From NCBI GenBank assembly GCA_025267735.1, contig CM046307.1, positions 50,511,395 to 50,575,394 of the forward strand: a stretch of 64,000 nt of DNA, in the 5' to 3' direction. A model generated the notes under the pieces. That model made no database searches and had not been told where the DNA came from. It was given only the letters and a program-made list of their open reading frames with translations. The DNA is from Mactra quadrangularis. Taxonomy: Eukaryota > Mollusca > Bivalvia > Venerida > Mactridae. Shown piece after piece: positions 22,346 to 35,040 of the stretch. The position numbers and the translations under genes are program-made. Positions within the stretch are counted from its first letter, which is position 1; each line of letters starts with the position of its first letter.

Positions 22346-25165
22346 TAAAATAAGGAGAGAAGTTTAATAGTACTTATATACATGTAGCTTATACTTGTAT
22401 TAGCTATCTTCTAAATCTTCATATTGTTGTAGTTATATTTTTGTTCAATGTATGCTGTTAATATATGAAAATGATTATTGTTTAAAACCAATTATACATG
22501 TAGTTTGCCTCATGAATTAGTAATTCTTCATGAAACAGGACAGAACATATATTTTATAAAAGGTCTGTACGACAAAGATTCTAAAATACATGAGTAAAAT
22601 ATATCAATGATACAAAAGTATGTCATCATTATCCAATTTAGGTTTTTACACTACGACAAAACTCGAACGACATAAACATATAGTAAGTCTTTTCTGACAG
22701 AAAGAAATGAATTGTAAAAAGAAAAAGTAGTAAAACTTAAATATATTTACACAGAAATGTAGTTAATAAGGAAGTTATAAAAGCAAGTCTTAATTTAGAT
22801 AGGTTTAAAAATATATTGAAATTGCAAAAAAACAAAAACGTGACAAACCTTAAGTTAGAAAATCTTTGATACAAAAACTAACTTCACAAAAAAGTTAAAC
22901 CCACTGATATATTCATAATAATATAGGAACGTACACACACGTATTTAAGTCCTTTGACAAAGTGGCACTTAACATAGAAATAGAACATAATACAATATAA
23001 TACATGTAATATAATAAATACCTGGATTAAATATGAAATACCCATATCTTATTGCATTGTATTGATCTATATAGTCTACAGTTCGTTCATTAGGTCATGC
23101 ATATGTATGTTCTTTGGATAATAGACTTTCCTCACAATTGGTGAATAAAGTACTGCATATGCGTCATTTTACTGCTTTAAACTTACCTTTTTGGCGTTAG
23201 ACGTTAATTATCATCAATACTGTAGTTCGCACTTAGTAATTTATATACGATGATATGTCAATAAAGTAAGTTTAATCTAACTCAACTATTAATTTGTTAT
23301 TATGTTTCACCCGCAAATATTGGTTTTTAACGGAACCGCTCTTGCCCATAAAATCATTGTTTAAATAAACGAACTGCAGTTCAGTCTTGTATAAGATTTA
23401 ATCATGTGCTTCCATTGTACTAACTGTTATATAAATTATACTCTACAGACGATGTGGTGACCGATTGTTATAATCAAGGTATAGTCATTATTATCATTAT
23501 ACTGGGTTTTTAAAACTGAACTGATTTTGAAATGTGTGCAGGTTATTATTGTCAAATTTCTTTCAACTGTCAGTGGCGCATTTATTAACTTCGCTGATTT
23601 AAATACTCGATTAACGATAGTGAGAACAGAAATACTGTAGTGAGTATTTAATTATGTTAACCAGATTATGTGCTATGTATATATCTAAAGTTCTATTTCG
23701 TTCTGTTGTTATTGGCAGAACAAGTTCACTGTGTTGGTTATAATATAACAACAAACCGCACCCAACAAAGTTAAAACAACCCGCATCCTTAAGACAGGGT
23801 TTCTTGCGTAACATGTTTATACATTCGGGAGAATTTTGAAATAAGTCTTTAGTAAATACAAATTGGAAGCTATCGACGAAAACGCCTAACCGGTTTAGTG
23901 ATATCCAAGCGCGATCAAGCACGTAGAAGAAGACTTTATTTCATATTCTAAAAGCTATTTGGCCTTTAAACAACAAACATTATATAAAATATGTGACATA
24001 CAAGGATATACAACATACAATTTTTATGAAACAAAGCAATAACATACATATACAATCACAGGTGGGTCCCTATTTTCATTTCCGAGTATTTGACCGCCGC
24101 CATTTTGTTACCACGTGACCGTCATGTGCATCGCGCCTTATATCTATTAACCTGAGCGTAAATGTAATCTCTGTAATCTGCAAAATATTTTGGTATTTGT
24201 TTTATGCTTGATGTCATTTGATTATTAATTTATTACTCTAACAATTACAGTCAGGGCGAGTCAAAGAACATGTGTTTGTTTACAATTAAAGCCGTTGTTT
24301 TAGATCACGTGACTATAAACCTTGAAAAGCGCTTTCGAAATACGAGCCGGTTGCATTTTGTGAATTCATGCAGGGTATATAGTCATTATGAGATCAGCAG
24401 AATATAACAAATGATTTTTACGATCCAACAATCATATTTTTAACAATATGCTGTGATACGACTTGTACATGTATAGCCCAAGCATGAAATGTATGGAGCT
24501 CATCCGATAAGGAAATCGCTTCATGGCAATTTTTGAAAGCGTTTTTGTTTGTAGCATACAAGTTCTATGGAACCGTTTTGATTCCAATTAGCAAATCCAA
24601 GATGGCGACTTTCACAAACTAACGATAAATTATGCTTTGTTCCGACAAAATATTTGCATTAAATATAGAAATGTGTCAGTATTCTTAAAAAAAAGAAACG
24701 CATACACCATCGCGACAGCCATTTTGAAAAGCAGAAGCGTTCCGAATGTTTTCGATGAGCAAAAAACTTGCTAGCTAGTGGTCCAATTCGCTACATAGTA
24801 GCAATCTATTTCACAGGAAAGCGCTTCGTAGCACTGGTCTTACGAAACGGGCTCATGGCAAAATAAACATGAAATGTATATCGATTTATAAAAAATATGT
24901 ACAGTTTAACTTTACTTTAAAGAGAGTCTTGCTATAAATAAATCACAATTTAAATCTATTTAACATGTGAGAACCATTCACAGTATATCAACTTTGCATA
25001 TAGTACTAACATATTCATTCTATTCATTAGAAGTATTGATCTACGCTATACTTTGAATGTATTCAACATTTTATAGATATTTAATATTCAATAACAAAAA
25101 ATCTTCGTCATAACAAATTGATATGAGTTTATAAAATCTTTAGTTTATAATAGATTTTTCTACAG
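22346..25165. other. Non-coding; half foldback element and annexin upstream region
   Basis: A half copy of the AACTGTCAGT foldback element is at 23565-23612. A 103-codon minus-strand frame (23611-23922) overlaps nothing recognisable. The annexin promoter and any 5' untranslated exon should lie in the right part but cannot be pinpointed. Confidence 0.4.
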
Positions 25166-25208
25166 GTTAGATCTGGAATAACACAGAATGGCTTTGAGGT
25201 ATTATCAA
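25166..25208 (+). CDS. Annexin exon 1 (start codon)
   Basis: The acceptor TTTTTCTACAG lies before 25166 and a 5' UTR runs to the ATG at 25188. It encodes MALRYYQ and has donor GTGAGT, phase 0. Confidence 0.85.
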
Positions 25209-28200
25209 GTGAGTATTTATATTTTAAAAATTTGGTGCAACTTATTGTTTGGATATAAAGCAAGTTTAAGTGTTAAACGTAATCATGATTATGTTTGAGA
25301 TATCAATATTTTATGCTGGATATATCAATTGTCAATTGTAGCCGGGCACTCACACATTCATGTAATATTACTGTACGGTAGAGTCAACCAACTTGGCGGA
25401 AAGACCGCAGATAATAGTTAAAAACAACTAAAACAGCGGACAGACCACTTAAAAGGGAAAAATTTAACCACAATGTCGGCCAGACCGCAGGAAAAAATAT
25501 AAAAAATAACCACAAGGCGTTCTGGCTGCGGATAAAAGGATAAGGATATGTTGACCAAGATGGCGGACATTGCGCAGACTGAGGTGGAAGTCAGCCAAGA
25601 CAAAGGTATTAGCTTCACACTCATTAAATCATCTTGTCAGGCGAGTGTCCAAAGAGCCTTAAACCCTTTCACTGTTGTTTTGTTTTGTATTTCAAAGTAT
25701 GAGAAGATAAAAAAACCGACTAATCAATCATATCGTATAAGTTAGCGTTCAAAAGTTCAGATTTAATTAAGTTTGAGTTTTTTTAATCACATGTATATAA
25801 TTCAGGGTACAGTTGTGGGTCAAGGTAGCAAACTGGACACTGAAGCTGCGGCCAAGAAACTAAGAAAAGCTATGAAAGGTCTCGGTAAGTAACAGTGCAT
25901 TACATGGTCTATGCCCCTAATAAGAAACATAGCCTTTGTTACAACTAGTCAACAATGCTGAGCAGTCCAAGACTAGCGCATTCCACTATTTTTGTGCCGG
26001 AGTAGACAAATGAAATTTTGATTTGTAAGCCCGTTGACGTAAATGCAAAATTTCAACATTCTGTTTCTTTGAGTGTGATATATTTGGAACTGATAACATG
26101 AATTTCCTACGTATACAAGTCGCGACTTTCCTAAGCTTGTCGCTAGCTAGCGCTTTGTGTCCTAGTGCCCTTCTTACATCAAAAGAAATACGTATGTTAT
26201 ATCAAATTTAAGATACCAGGGGGCAAAGCGCTAGCTAGCGATATGCTTCTGAAACTCGCCCAAGATGATGAATAAATCCCTAAGATTCTTGTTATAGTTA
26301 TGAAACTTTGTATGTTCCCTCCAATAGTAACCATTGAGACAAGTGTGAAGTTTAAGAGAAATCATTCTGAAAACGCCTTAGATGTTCATTTAGAAGTTAA
26401 TGCATATATTAGACATGTTCAAAATTTGTTAGAGGTGTCATTTCATTCAATATCTATTGATAAGTTTTGATCAAAAAGCGATATAAAAGGTTTTCATATG
26501 CCATTACCCCCGGGACCCGACGCCATATTTGGTAATAATGTTGGTCGGCATGCTCAAAAATAAAACAAACTTTAAGCATGTTTTGAAATTTATACAGGAA
26601 CTGACGAAAAAGTTATAATTGAAGTGTTGAGTACACACTCAAATAATGAATTACAACAAATCAAAGATGTGTACAAGACCTGTTTTGGAAGGGTAAGTCA
26701 CTCATTATACCACTTATCTTCAATTATATATTTTACAGAACACTTAATTATCAAGTACAACAAGCCGATCATACTTGATTCAACACCCAAAACATGTGAA
26801 GATTAACATTAAGAGTAACATTAAGGTTCATGTTTATAAAGTAAATTATATCTAATACAAAATACATGTAACTAAATCTAAATATAAAAATTTGCAGAGT
26901 ATAAGACATACAAAGTATGCGAGTATAAGGTTAGACATACAAAGTATGTAAAACCTAACTTACAAACTATATAAAGTTAAACATAAAGGCATGAAAGCAA
27001 ACGCATAAAAATCGTATAAAGCAAAACATGCAAGTATTTAAAGTCAAATATAGAAGAAATATAAAGCCAGACATACAAGGCATATAAAGTCAAACATTCA
27101 CGTCATACAAATTCAAACACAAAGTGCATTTTAAGTCAAACCTACAAAAAACAAAAGTCAAACATACGAAGTAAGCAAATGATAAAAAAAATGAGCATAC
27201 ATCGACAAGAAAGCACAAAACATTAAAAGAAAACACCATAAATACATTGTTTTACACCTAATGATTATATTTCTTGTTCTGACTTCATGATAACCATAGT
27301 AGTATGTTGTATATTTAGGTACTAGGTGAAGACATCAAGGATGAACTTAGTGGACATTTTGAGAAACTGTCCTTATATCTGTTATTACCTAGAACTCATT
27401 TTCAAGCTTATTGTCTTCATCAAGCAATGGAGGTAGGTGTTTAGTGTTGTTTCAATTTAAATAAGTCGTTATTTTCTATTTAAATACCACGTTTTTGACA
27501 CGTCAGGCATTGGCCATACCTTTTATAAATACGTGCGACTCAGACATTTCTAAATTCATACAGTCCCTGGCTAGCTAAGTCGGTAGCACACAATCCAGTC
27601 TACTGATCAATGCGTCGTGGCTTCGATTCTCGGTATGGGCGTACAATCGTGAAGTTTGGTCATGAAATAACATCCAATGCCATTTTTGTTGTTGAAAATC
27701 ATTGATTTTTAAATCATGTGAGACAGTTGTCAGTCATTGACAAAAGTATACGCTTAGTAACTTGTTAAAAACTGAATCCAGAGATTAAGCCTTTCCTAGA
27801 ACGGCAAGTAGGTTGACTGTCTGTCGTGATATGACCTATACAAATTGTTGCTTCTACGTTAAACCTAATAAAAGCATACCTTTAAAAAACACTTGTCTTT
27901 TTTGTTGGGTTTTACGCCATAGCAACACATTGTATTTGATCATATAACGGCATCCAGCGCACCTAATCTAGCTTTCCTGGACCCTTGTCTATAACTTCTC
28001 CATATATCTTATTATTGGAGAAAAATTGACATAATTGTCAAATTTTCATGGAAGAGTATAACCTCCCCTGGTGGGATTTCGAACCCGTACCCCCTTTTGG
28101 ACACAAGAATGCGAATCCCGTCGCGCTACCAGCTGCGCTTTCGACCCGGGTTGTCTAAAGACCACGTGTTAGTATAAACCATTTGGGTTAAAATGTACAT

Positions 28201-31200
28201 GTAGTATAATTATTGTGATGAAACGGCATAAATAAAAAGACATTTCCTGTATATATTAATTTGTTTGTTTTAAGAGACCCTGCATATAGTGGTCACCTGT
28301 CTATAGTGGTCAATTTCAGCCAGTTCCTTAGCTGACCGCTATAGACAGGTTTGACTGTACTTAGAAAAATCTTAAGCTTAGAATGATCCATCAAGACATT
28401 ATTGAAATATCTGACATCCAGCATTTGGTATTCATAAAGAGCGAGTGTGGCCGAGTGATTGAGAAGTTGGACTGGTAATCATTGGACAGACAAATCCGCG
28501 TTGGTTGGAATCTAATCTAAAACCCATCCCATTTTTTTCATAGAGAAGAAACTCAAAATTTATGATTTTTCAAAAAAGCTACATAAAAAAGCTACACAGA
28601 ACTGTATAAATTAAATGAACAATAATTACCTCTTCGGATTGACGCAGATTGTTCACAATTACTATCACATGACTGGAAATGCAACCTGTTTCCATGGTGT
28701 TTCCAATCATTTCAGGGTTTAGGTACGAACGAGACAGCACTAATTGAGATACTTTGTACTTGTAACAATACTGAGATACAAGCAATAAAGGAAGCCTACA
28801 AAGAAAGTAAGTACTGTAGAAAGTCAATGTGATCTGGTCTCGAACTTTACATTTAAGACGCATTATGGAAGGATATAGCCGTTGTGACTAAAAAAGAACC
28901 ACAATAGCCGGATTTAAATTTCAACGGACTAATCACTTGACCTGTTGAAATGGACAAGAAAATATATCATTTACTTTGACAATCTTGTTTTCATTGAAAG
29001 TGATTGACTTTCTCCGATACTTAAGCAGAAGCTCCAACCGGAAAAGCAACACGCACCCAATACATACTATTATTATCAACGTAGTTGGGGTGCGTATCTT
29101 TGTCAATGTTATGGTCATGATCGGAGTATCTACTCATAGACCATGATTGAATTCGTAAAAACAAAACGTCATTGCATATAGAGTAACCTGAAAGATGATA
29201 AATGATAGTTTGAGGATATTTCTGTATTACGATGAAGCAAATGTGTGACGTTTTCCAAAAACGTCATTAAATTTCTTCGAAACGCATGTTTTTCAGGGTT
29301 AGGATATGTAAGGTAATATTGCACTTGTTGTAATTACAGGATTTAAGACAGAATTAGAGAAGGATATAGATGGAGATACAAGTGGACATTTCAGACGTGT
29401 TCTTGTATCTATAGTACAAGGTAATAGAAGTGAAGAACAAACTATTGACCCTGATGAAGTCAAGAAAAATGCCAAAGAGTTAAAGAAGGTACGTACTGTA
29501 TAAACATATAAAAGTTACATCATATACAAAGCAAACAGCAATTAAAAACAATTTAAGACAAACGAAACATTGCAAAATAACCGAAAATCACGACAAATAT
29601 CTGTTACGCAAAAAGTCGCAAATGAACGTCAACATCGAGCGTAACGTCATGAGCGTTGTTTTCAATATTGTTGTTTCTTCCATGTTTTGCGTTTGCCTTT
29701 TTCAATGTTCTGTACTTTTACATGATGTCATTCGTTTCAATTTTTTCTAATATTTGTCTGCATGACGGGCCTCAATTATGTCTAATTGGTTTGACCTTCC
29801 CACTCATTTTTAAATTGGTTATGTAATTGTTTAGTTGACATTAGAAGTGTGAATACTTGTTTGGTTTTATTATCTTATTAAATGTGTGTTTTTGCAGACT
29901 TTTTTCAACACAATAGGAATCAAATAAGAAATGCAACACAATTGAAGTTGATTTTTGATAAAACTTATATATAATATTCATATAAAGTACAGGTACAAAC
30001 ATTTGTAACAAATATTTTCTCTTAAATAAATTAGAAACATAATTAATATAAGCCACTCCTGGCCTGCCCTCCCCCTGCAGTCCACCTTGAGCATTTTGTG
30101 CACAGGTGAGCAAAGATGTCTATATTTCAGGCTGGTGTAAAGAAGATAGGTACAGATGAGTCTGAATTTAATAGGATATTATGTACACGTAGTATACCTC
30201 ATCTACAAGCTGTGTTTGAAGAATATACAAAGATAGATGGACAAGATATAACTGAAGCTATAAAATCTGAGATGAGTGGAAGTGTACGTGACGCATTTCT
30301 TGCCATAGGTATAAACCACATGTTTTGTTTTACATAACACATATTTTGTTTAAAAGCATTAACTTAGATATTAAGTAAAGAAATTACAGTTCATAGGCTA
30401 GGTTTAATGCCTGAGCACGTTCACCGACTTTTCAGCTATTTGCCCAAATCATCGGGCTTCTGGGATCTTAACTTCCCGTGGAGAATTTTACTCAGCCGAA
30501 AATTGGCGCAACTTACTTATACCACCCTCCCAGGTTTTCATTTATTCTTGAGAAGAGTGAAGCAATCGCAGGTAAATTTCTTGCTCAAAGTAATTAGCAG
30601 TGCCCTTAGTGGTGTTCGAACCCGGGACTTCTCGATCCCTTAGCGCGTGCCCTTCCACTGGACTACTATTTCTTCACATCTTCTACATTTCTTGTGTTAC
30701 AATTTCGCTAATGTTTATTATACAAGTATTAAATTCGTTACTAGCAATTAAACTAATGACAATATTTCCCAAGATTGTTTGCAAATCATACATTGATACT
30801 TTGTTATAATTTTTCTTTTTCTTTTGGTGGGTGGGGGGGGGGGGGTAAAACAATTGCAAAACCATGTATAGGTCATATATCACAGCTGTCAGTCAACCTA
30901 CTTGTCGTTCCTGGTTAGGCTAAATATCCGATTTAGCTGTTGAGCAGTTACTAGTCGCATACTTCCATCAGTAACTGACTTTCCTTCATGATTTGGAATT
31001 AGTTGTAGGAGCGAGAATGATCATATAATTAATTCATGTCCAAAGCACAAATCAACGATACTATTTGTAAGCAGCTCTTAAGGTTTTCCTAAACAAGTCA
31101 TTTAATATTCCTTTATGTGTTATTGTTTAAAATAGTTAATACTGAAAAAAGTCAATACATTTACCTGTATCTGTTGTGTCTTGTTTATAAGGGACTTTAG

Positions 31201-33188
31201 TCAGTTATTTCCCCTTGTATACTCTTCAAATAAGTAAGTCCAATTAGTTGGATTACTCGGATTTTACTCTTACTGTTCAATGTCAATTGGCAAAAATTAA
31301 TCTTACATAACTTTTTTTATAAATCAGTTTGAAATCTGAGCTACGTATTTTAGGGTAAAGAACTACCTAAATTTCATCACATCTGTTGATATCTTAATTA
31401 ACAAGAAAGATATTAGATTAAATATTTTGTTATCCTTACATAGGATTATAATGATAAAATTCGAGGATATCAACTGTAAGAAACCACTTACTAATTGGAT
31501 TGCTTCAGATTTTATCAGGGAAAGATAACTGATTAAAGTCCCTAATTATAATTTTGTTGAAAGTTCGACGGTAAGCGTTTTTTATGTAGAACTTATACAT
31601 TGTATCGTATATAGTATATACTGTTTTACTTTCAGCCAGATATGTGTCAGATCCGTTAGATTATTTTGCTGAATGTTTTTATAACTCAATGAAGGGAGCT
31701 GGTACTGATGACGAAAGATTGATGCAACTTGTTGTTAACCACTGTGAGGTAATATTTTATCCATGACCCATATGTGCTTATGAATGAATGTCTTGTTTAA
31801 ATATACACGTGTCCTTCCAAATTATGTTAAAGTTTTTCATGATGGGTAAGTTTTTAAATTTTCAAACTAAATCAAACATTAAGAAATATTTCTAAAACCA
31901 ATAAAGGGGAATGGAAACATTCCAGGAACAGCAACAGTGAAATAACACAGACCTTCCACACAGCAAAAAACATTCGGCGCTGTCCAGGGTTCATTTTGTT
32001 TGAAAAATACATTTTAGCATTTGAGTATATGATTTGAAACTACTTTAAAATTCTCAATTTTCTCCAATGAATTTGAGTATGTTAATAGTCTTTTAAAATT
32101 AATATATATTAAAGTTAGGCAGATATTTTTGGGACACTCGCATATTAATAAATTTGGGATCGTACTTCAGCTTTTTGGGACCGCATAATGAAAATTCGTT
32201 ACTGTGGACTAAACTTTATTACGGGACACCCAATGTTAACATATGTTTTATTAATTTCTCAATATGAAGAGCATTTCATTGGATATACAGGAATGGTACT
32301 GTAGGACTAATTGTTTTGGTTAAAATATAGGTCAAAGACTGCTTAGACAGCTTTGCTGAAAAAGTATTAAATATCGATGCAAGAGTACAATCATACATGT
32401 GTTTGTGCTCTATAACCAGTGTGAATATGGCGTGCACTCATAATTGTTTGCAGTTCATACAAAAATATTATTCAAGGGGGAAATAAAACGGCAAAAAGAG
32501 TTCCTGGTGACAGATTTATTAAAATACAGGAAGTTATCGATGGGGATTAAACTAATCAACACATTTATTAAAGTTAATCTTTTGTGTTGTTTGTAAGGAA
32601 GTGTTTGTTTAAAGCACGCCTGGTAGGATGGTTTGAAACTTGGTTTTACTAGATGCAAAAAGACTCAGTTTGGTGTGATCTGATATTGCCTAGGGTTAGG
32701 GTTAGGGGCAATCAATGAAGTTTCATAAAATTCCTGTCAAAATGCCAATGTTGAGGAACTTTATAAGATAATGTAATTTTAATCTACATGAAATACGATG
32801 ATCTATTCAGAAATAATGAGACCAATGCCATAAATCCAAAACAAAACAGATCGTAAAATAAAAACAATTGTGCATAAAATAGTCTCCTATCTGCGTGAAA
32901 AAATCATATCAGTGCGTTTCCTGAATACCTACCAAACTATACATTCCTGATCTATGTCAATCCTATAAGGAATTATAACAAAAAATTACTTGTATATTTT
33001 AGGTTGATTTGAAGGATATAGCTGAGGTGTATTTAAAGAAATATAAGAAAGGTTTATCAAGGGCTATACAAGAAGACACAAGTGGAGATTATCGTAAATT
33101 ATTAATGAGACTGACTAATATATCAGCAGACCAGCCAACCATTGATCCAGCAACACTAACTGTAACTGATTTAGACCAGGCCAAGTAA
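25166..33188 (+). CDS. Annexin, 341 aa, nine coding exons
   Basis: Complete annexin gene. Annexins are cytosolic proteins that bind acidic phospholipid membranes in a calcium-dependent way. Nine exons join in frame: 25188-25208, 25806-25884, 26598-26692, 27319-27432, 28716-28806, 29340-29488, 30131-30308, 31636-31748 and 33003-33188. The product has a short head (MALRYYQGTVVGQGSKLD) and four annexin repeats. Type II calcium loops are visible as KGLGTDE (repeat 1), GLGTNE (repeat 2) and KGAGTDD (repeat 4), each with a downstream acidic partner (DELSG, DGDTSG, QEDTSG). Repeat 3 has KKIGTDE, lacking the first Gly. After repeat 4 a polar tail of about 20 residues ends DLDQAK. The head is short, so it resembles annexins without a long regulatory N-terminus. 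It belongs to the invertebrate annexin B class; subfamily not assigned. A polypyrimidine acceptor at 25165 implies an upstream non-coding exon, and an AATAAA lies at 33625. Confidence 0.95.
25806..25884 (+). CDS. Annexin exon 2
   Basis: Encodes GTVVGQGSKL through KAMKGL, with a split Gly at donor GTAAGT. This is the start of repeat 1. Confidence 0.95.
26121..26270. mobile_element. MITE with GGCGAGTTTC ends, copy 2
   Basis: This lies in annexin intron 2. The right end GAAACTCGCC is intact. The inner blocks CTAGCTAGCGCTTTGTG and GGGGGCAAAGCGCTAGC match copy 1 at 1414-1546. CAAG flanks both sides. Confidence 0.6.
26598..26692 (+). CDS. Annexin exon 3
   Basis: Encodes GTDEKVIIEVLS through YKTCFGR, repeat 1 helices A-C, phase 0 out. 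Confidence 0.95.
26885..27190 (+). repeat. Degenerate minisatellite in annexin intron 3
   Basis: Imperfect units of about 20-30 bp are built on AAAGTCAAACATACAAAG and TATAAAGT. Their spacing is irregular and many substitutions are present. Confidence 0.5.
27319..27432 (+). CDS. Annexin exon 4
   Basis: Encodes VLGEDIKDELSGHFEKL through CLHQAME. It contains the acidic cap residue of calcium loop 1 and the linker to repeat 2. Confidence 0.95.
27564..27870 (+). mobile_element. SINE family A
   Basis: This lies in annexin intron 4. It has a worn head CTGGCTAGCTAAGTCGGTAG and the body blocks CAGTTGTCAGTCATTGAC and TAGGTTGACTGTC. Confidence 0.75.
27905..28152 (-). mobile_element. SINE family C
   Basis: This lies directly after the SINE above, in the opposite orientation. 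It has GGCATCCAGCGCACCTAATC, TAATTGTCAAATTTTCATGG and the inverted tRNA-like head. Confidence 0.75.
28272..28356. repeat. Short inverted repeat
   Basis: CACCTGTCTATAGTGGTCA is mirrored by TGACCGCTATAGACAGGT downstream, giving a small foldback structure in annexin intron 4. Confidence 0.5.
28440..28515 (+). repeat. tRNA-Ser-like relic
   Basis: GTGTGGCCGAGTGATTGAGA resembles the A-box side of a serine tRNA. A plausible anticodon arm follows, but the T-arm (GGTTGGAATC) does not pair properly. It is a pseudogene or SINE head, not a tRNA gene. Confidence 0.35.
28716..28806 (+). CDS. Annexin exon 5
   Basis: Encodes GLGTNETALIEILCTC through AYKE, with calcium loop 2. It ends on one base of a split Arg codon. 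Confidence 0.95.
29340..29488 (+). CDS. Annexin exon 6
   Basis: Encodes FKTELEKDIDGDTSGHFRR through NAKELKK, the end of repeat 2 and the inter-repeat linker. Donor GTACGT. Confidence 0.95.
30131..30308 (+). CDS. Annexin exon 7
   Basis: Encodes AGVKKIGTDESEFNRIL through DAFLAI, covering all of repeat 3. Its KKIGTDE loop is non-canonical. Confidence 0.95.
30395..30671 (-). mobile_element. SINE family B, variant tail
   Basis: Reverse-oriented, in annexin intron 7. It has the inverted head GGTGTTCGAACCCGGGACTT and the body AAATTTCTTGCTCAAAG. The tail contains a GCACGTTCACCGACTTT block shared with 50072-50370. Confidence 0.8.
30853..31045 (-). mobile_element. SINE family A, head missing
   Basis: TGTATAGGTCATATATCAC, CAGTCAACCTACTTGTCGTT and GGAGCGAGAATGATC occur in family order. 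It follows a poly-G tract at 30834-30845. Confidence 0.65.
31189..31545. mobile_element. MITE with GGGACTTTARTCAGTTAT ends
   Basis: About 357 bp with inverted ends. GGGACTTTAGTCAGTTATTT on the left matches the inverse of AAGATAACTGATTAAAGTCC on the right. Further internal matches continue (CCAATTAG). Confidence 0.65.
31636..31748 (+). CDS. Annexin exon 8
   Basis: Encodes ARYVSDPLDYFAECF through VVNHCE, with calcium loop GAGTDD of repeat 4. Confidence 0.95.
31749..33002 (+). other. Annexin intron 8; nothing distinct
   Basis: AT-rich intron without a recognisable element. A two-unit TTAGGG stretch near 32694 is too short to mean anything. Confidence 0.5.
33003..33188 (+). CDS. Annexin exon 9 (stop codon)
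   Basis: Encodes VDLKDIAEVYLKKY, then QEDTSGDYRKLLMRL and the polar C-terminal tail. TAA is at 33186-33188. Confidence 0.95.
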   Translation, partial: VDLKDIAEVYLKKYKKGLSRAIQEDTSGDYRKLLMRLTNISADQPTIDPATLTVTDLDQAK

Positions 33189-34756
33189 CAACCTGACAAT
33201 GTTACATCGTAATAATACTGTATTTGCTTTCCTAGATATCTCATAACTTGTTTTCTAAATTGTGGTCAACCCGGCTGACTAACGGCTGATTATTGTCCGT
33301 CACTAAAATCGGGATACATCGGACACCTTCGGAGCGAGAAAAAGGAAAACAAAGACTATAATAAAAGAAAACCTAAAACAGACCACTAAGACAAAGTTTT
33401 CAAATATAAAATAATATATCAACAGGAAGAATAATCATTTTTCTAAAGATGTGCTATGGACAAATTTGTTTAAGTGAATCAGTTTTTGAAAAAAAGAAAT
33501 AATTCCGTCGTATTGAAGATTTTTCCTATTTTTGTTCTTTAGTAACCGATACTCATGTACTGCAATCGCAAAACAGACTTAAATGCCATCAATATTTTTA
33601 TAAAGAAATATTCATTTTATTTGAAATAAAAATATCTACAAAATATACCATGGACAAATTTGATATATGTATTACTTTTTCCAAAAACGCTTTAAACTAG
33701 ACCGGTCCTTCATAATTCTTTAGTAAATAGTGCACTATTGATTAAGCGATAGATGTTCTAGAAAGTTCGGTATGTCTTTCAGAAAAAACCAAACAGCTTA
33801 TTGTCACTCAAGTTTGAGAAATGGGTGTTCTAGACGCTTTTCAGGATTAAAACAATACTGGCAATTAAGTTAACAATGGTGTTATTAGTGACTGGATTAT
33901 CAATCTTAGAATTGCCATTGGAACAATGCATGACCAAAGGAAACAAAACGGTTGATATTAATATTTGGGAACATAGTAAATCATTGTAGTATATATTATA
34001 AGACTTCTTGTATAAATTAGTACTTGAATATCGCTTACATACGGTATATCAATTCCCGTTCAATGATATAAAAGATAATAAATAAAAATGTTTCAAGAAG
34101 ATTTAAAATAAATCTGCCGTACGAACATTTCTTAGTTTATAATTATTTGGTTTTAGTTATGAATTTAGCAAATGGTTAATGCAGGGGTCAAATTGTCCTG
34201 TAGGCGACACACAGTCCCGAAATTCACTACAGATGGGCATACGAACATGGAATTTCAAATTTTGCACGAAAATGGCCCCGAAATTAGCCGACAACTCATC
34301 ACCACCAGAAGCAAGTACGATTGCTACAGAAGTTCACGTGACCACATCCATCTACACAGTTATGGGCTGGAGGCCTGATACAAAATAAACATGTTGTTGT
34401 TGTTGTACACACGAAGTCTCATCAAAGACAAAGATTTTTACCAAGTTGTAAACCACAGGTCACGAAAGCATCACTAGACTTCCGGTCCATGGTCCTCATA
34501 CTCGTAAAACTCGAAACACGTGCGCAAGAATAGCAAAAGTATTCTTTACAACGCAACTGAAGCTACTCTGAAGTGGTAGGACAGACTTCAAAAGCTGTCA
34601 CCGCAGGCCAGATGTCGAAGAGTAATAGCTTGAGACTAGGAGGAATAGTCTTCCTGTACACCTGTACCATGTGTCATTCTTCTGTATTATGCCTTCTATC
34701 CTTTCTATGACCTTATGGTAGAGGCCTCTGAGAATTCTTGTATAGTTATAGAAGGT
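33189..34756. other. Annexin 3' region and possible retroelement end
   Basis: Contains AATAAA at 33625-33630, a plausible annexin poly(A) signal. At about 34160-34410 a 68-codon frame ends shortly before a (TTG)n run, which looks like a truncated retroelement 3' end. That identification is weak. Confidence 0.35.
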
Positions 34757-35040
34757 AGGCGTCCAGCTAGCTCAGTTGGTAGCACGCTAGTCTTCTGGTG
34801 GATTGCCAGGCGGGGCATACTTTCGTGGAGTTAGGTCATAAATAATTTTCTACGGCCATTCTCCCTCACACCACTGATTCTAAATTATGTAGGGCAGTTA
34901 TAAGCCGCTGGCAGAAGAACGTGCCAAGTAATTGGTTACAGCTAAATCCAAAGATTTAGCTTTTCCAGGAAAGGTGAGTATGTTGACTGTACGCCGTGAA
35001 ATGATCTATAGGATGTGTTGCTACGGCGTAAAATCCAAAG
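34757..35040 (+). mobile_element. SINE family A
   Basis: A nearly full copy has the head AGCTAGCTCAGTTGGTAGCA, GGGGCATACTTTCGTGGAG, CTACGGCCATTCTCCCTC and the end CTACGGCGTAAAATCC. It lies immediately upstream of the LINE. Confidence 0.85.

Noticed and set aside
32690..32708. TTAGGG telomere-like units
   Set aside because: Only two to three units in an intron; no interstitial telomere array.
34172..34388. Two overlapping 68-69 codon plus-strand frames
   Set aside because: They lie just before a (TTG)n run and look like a truncated retroelement end; no domain recognised.
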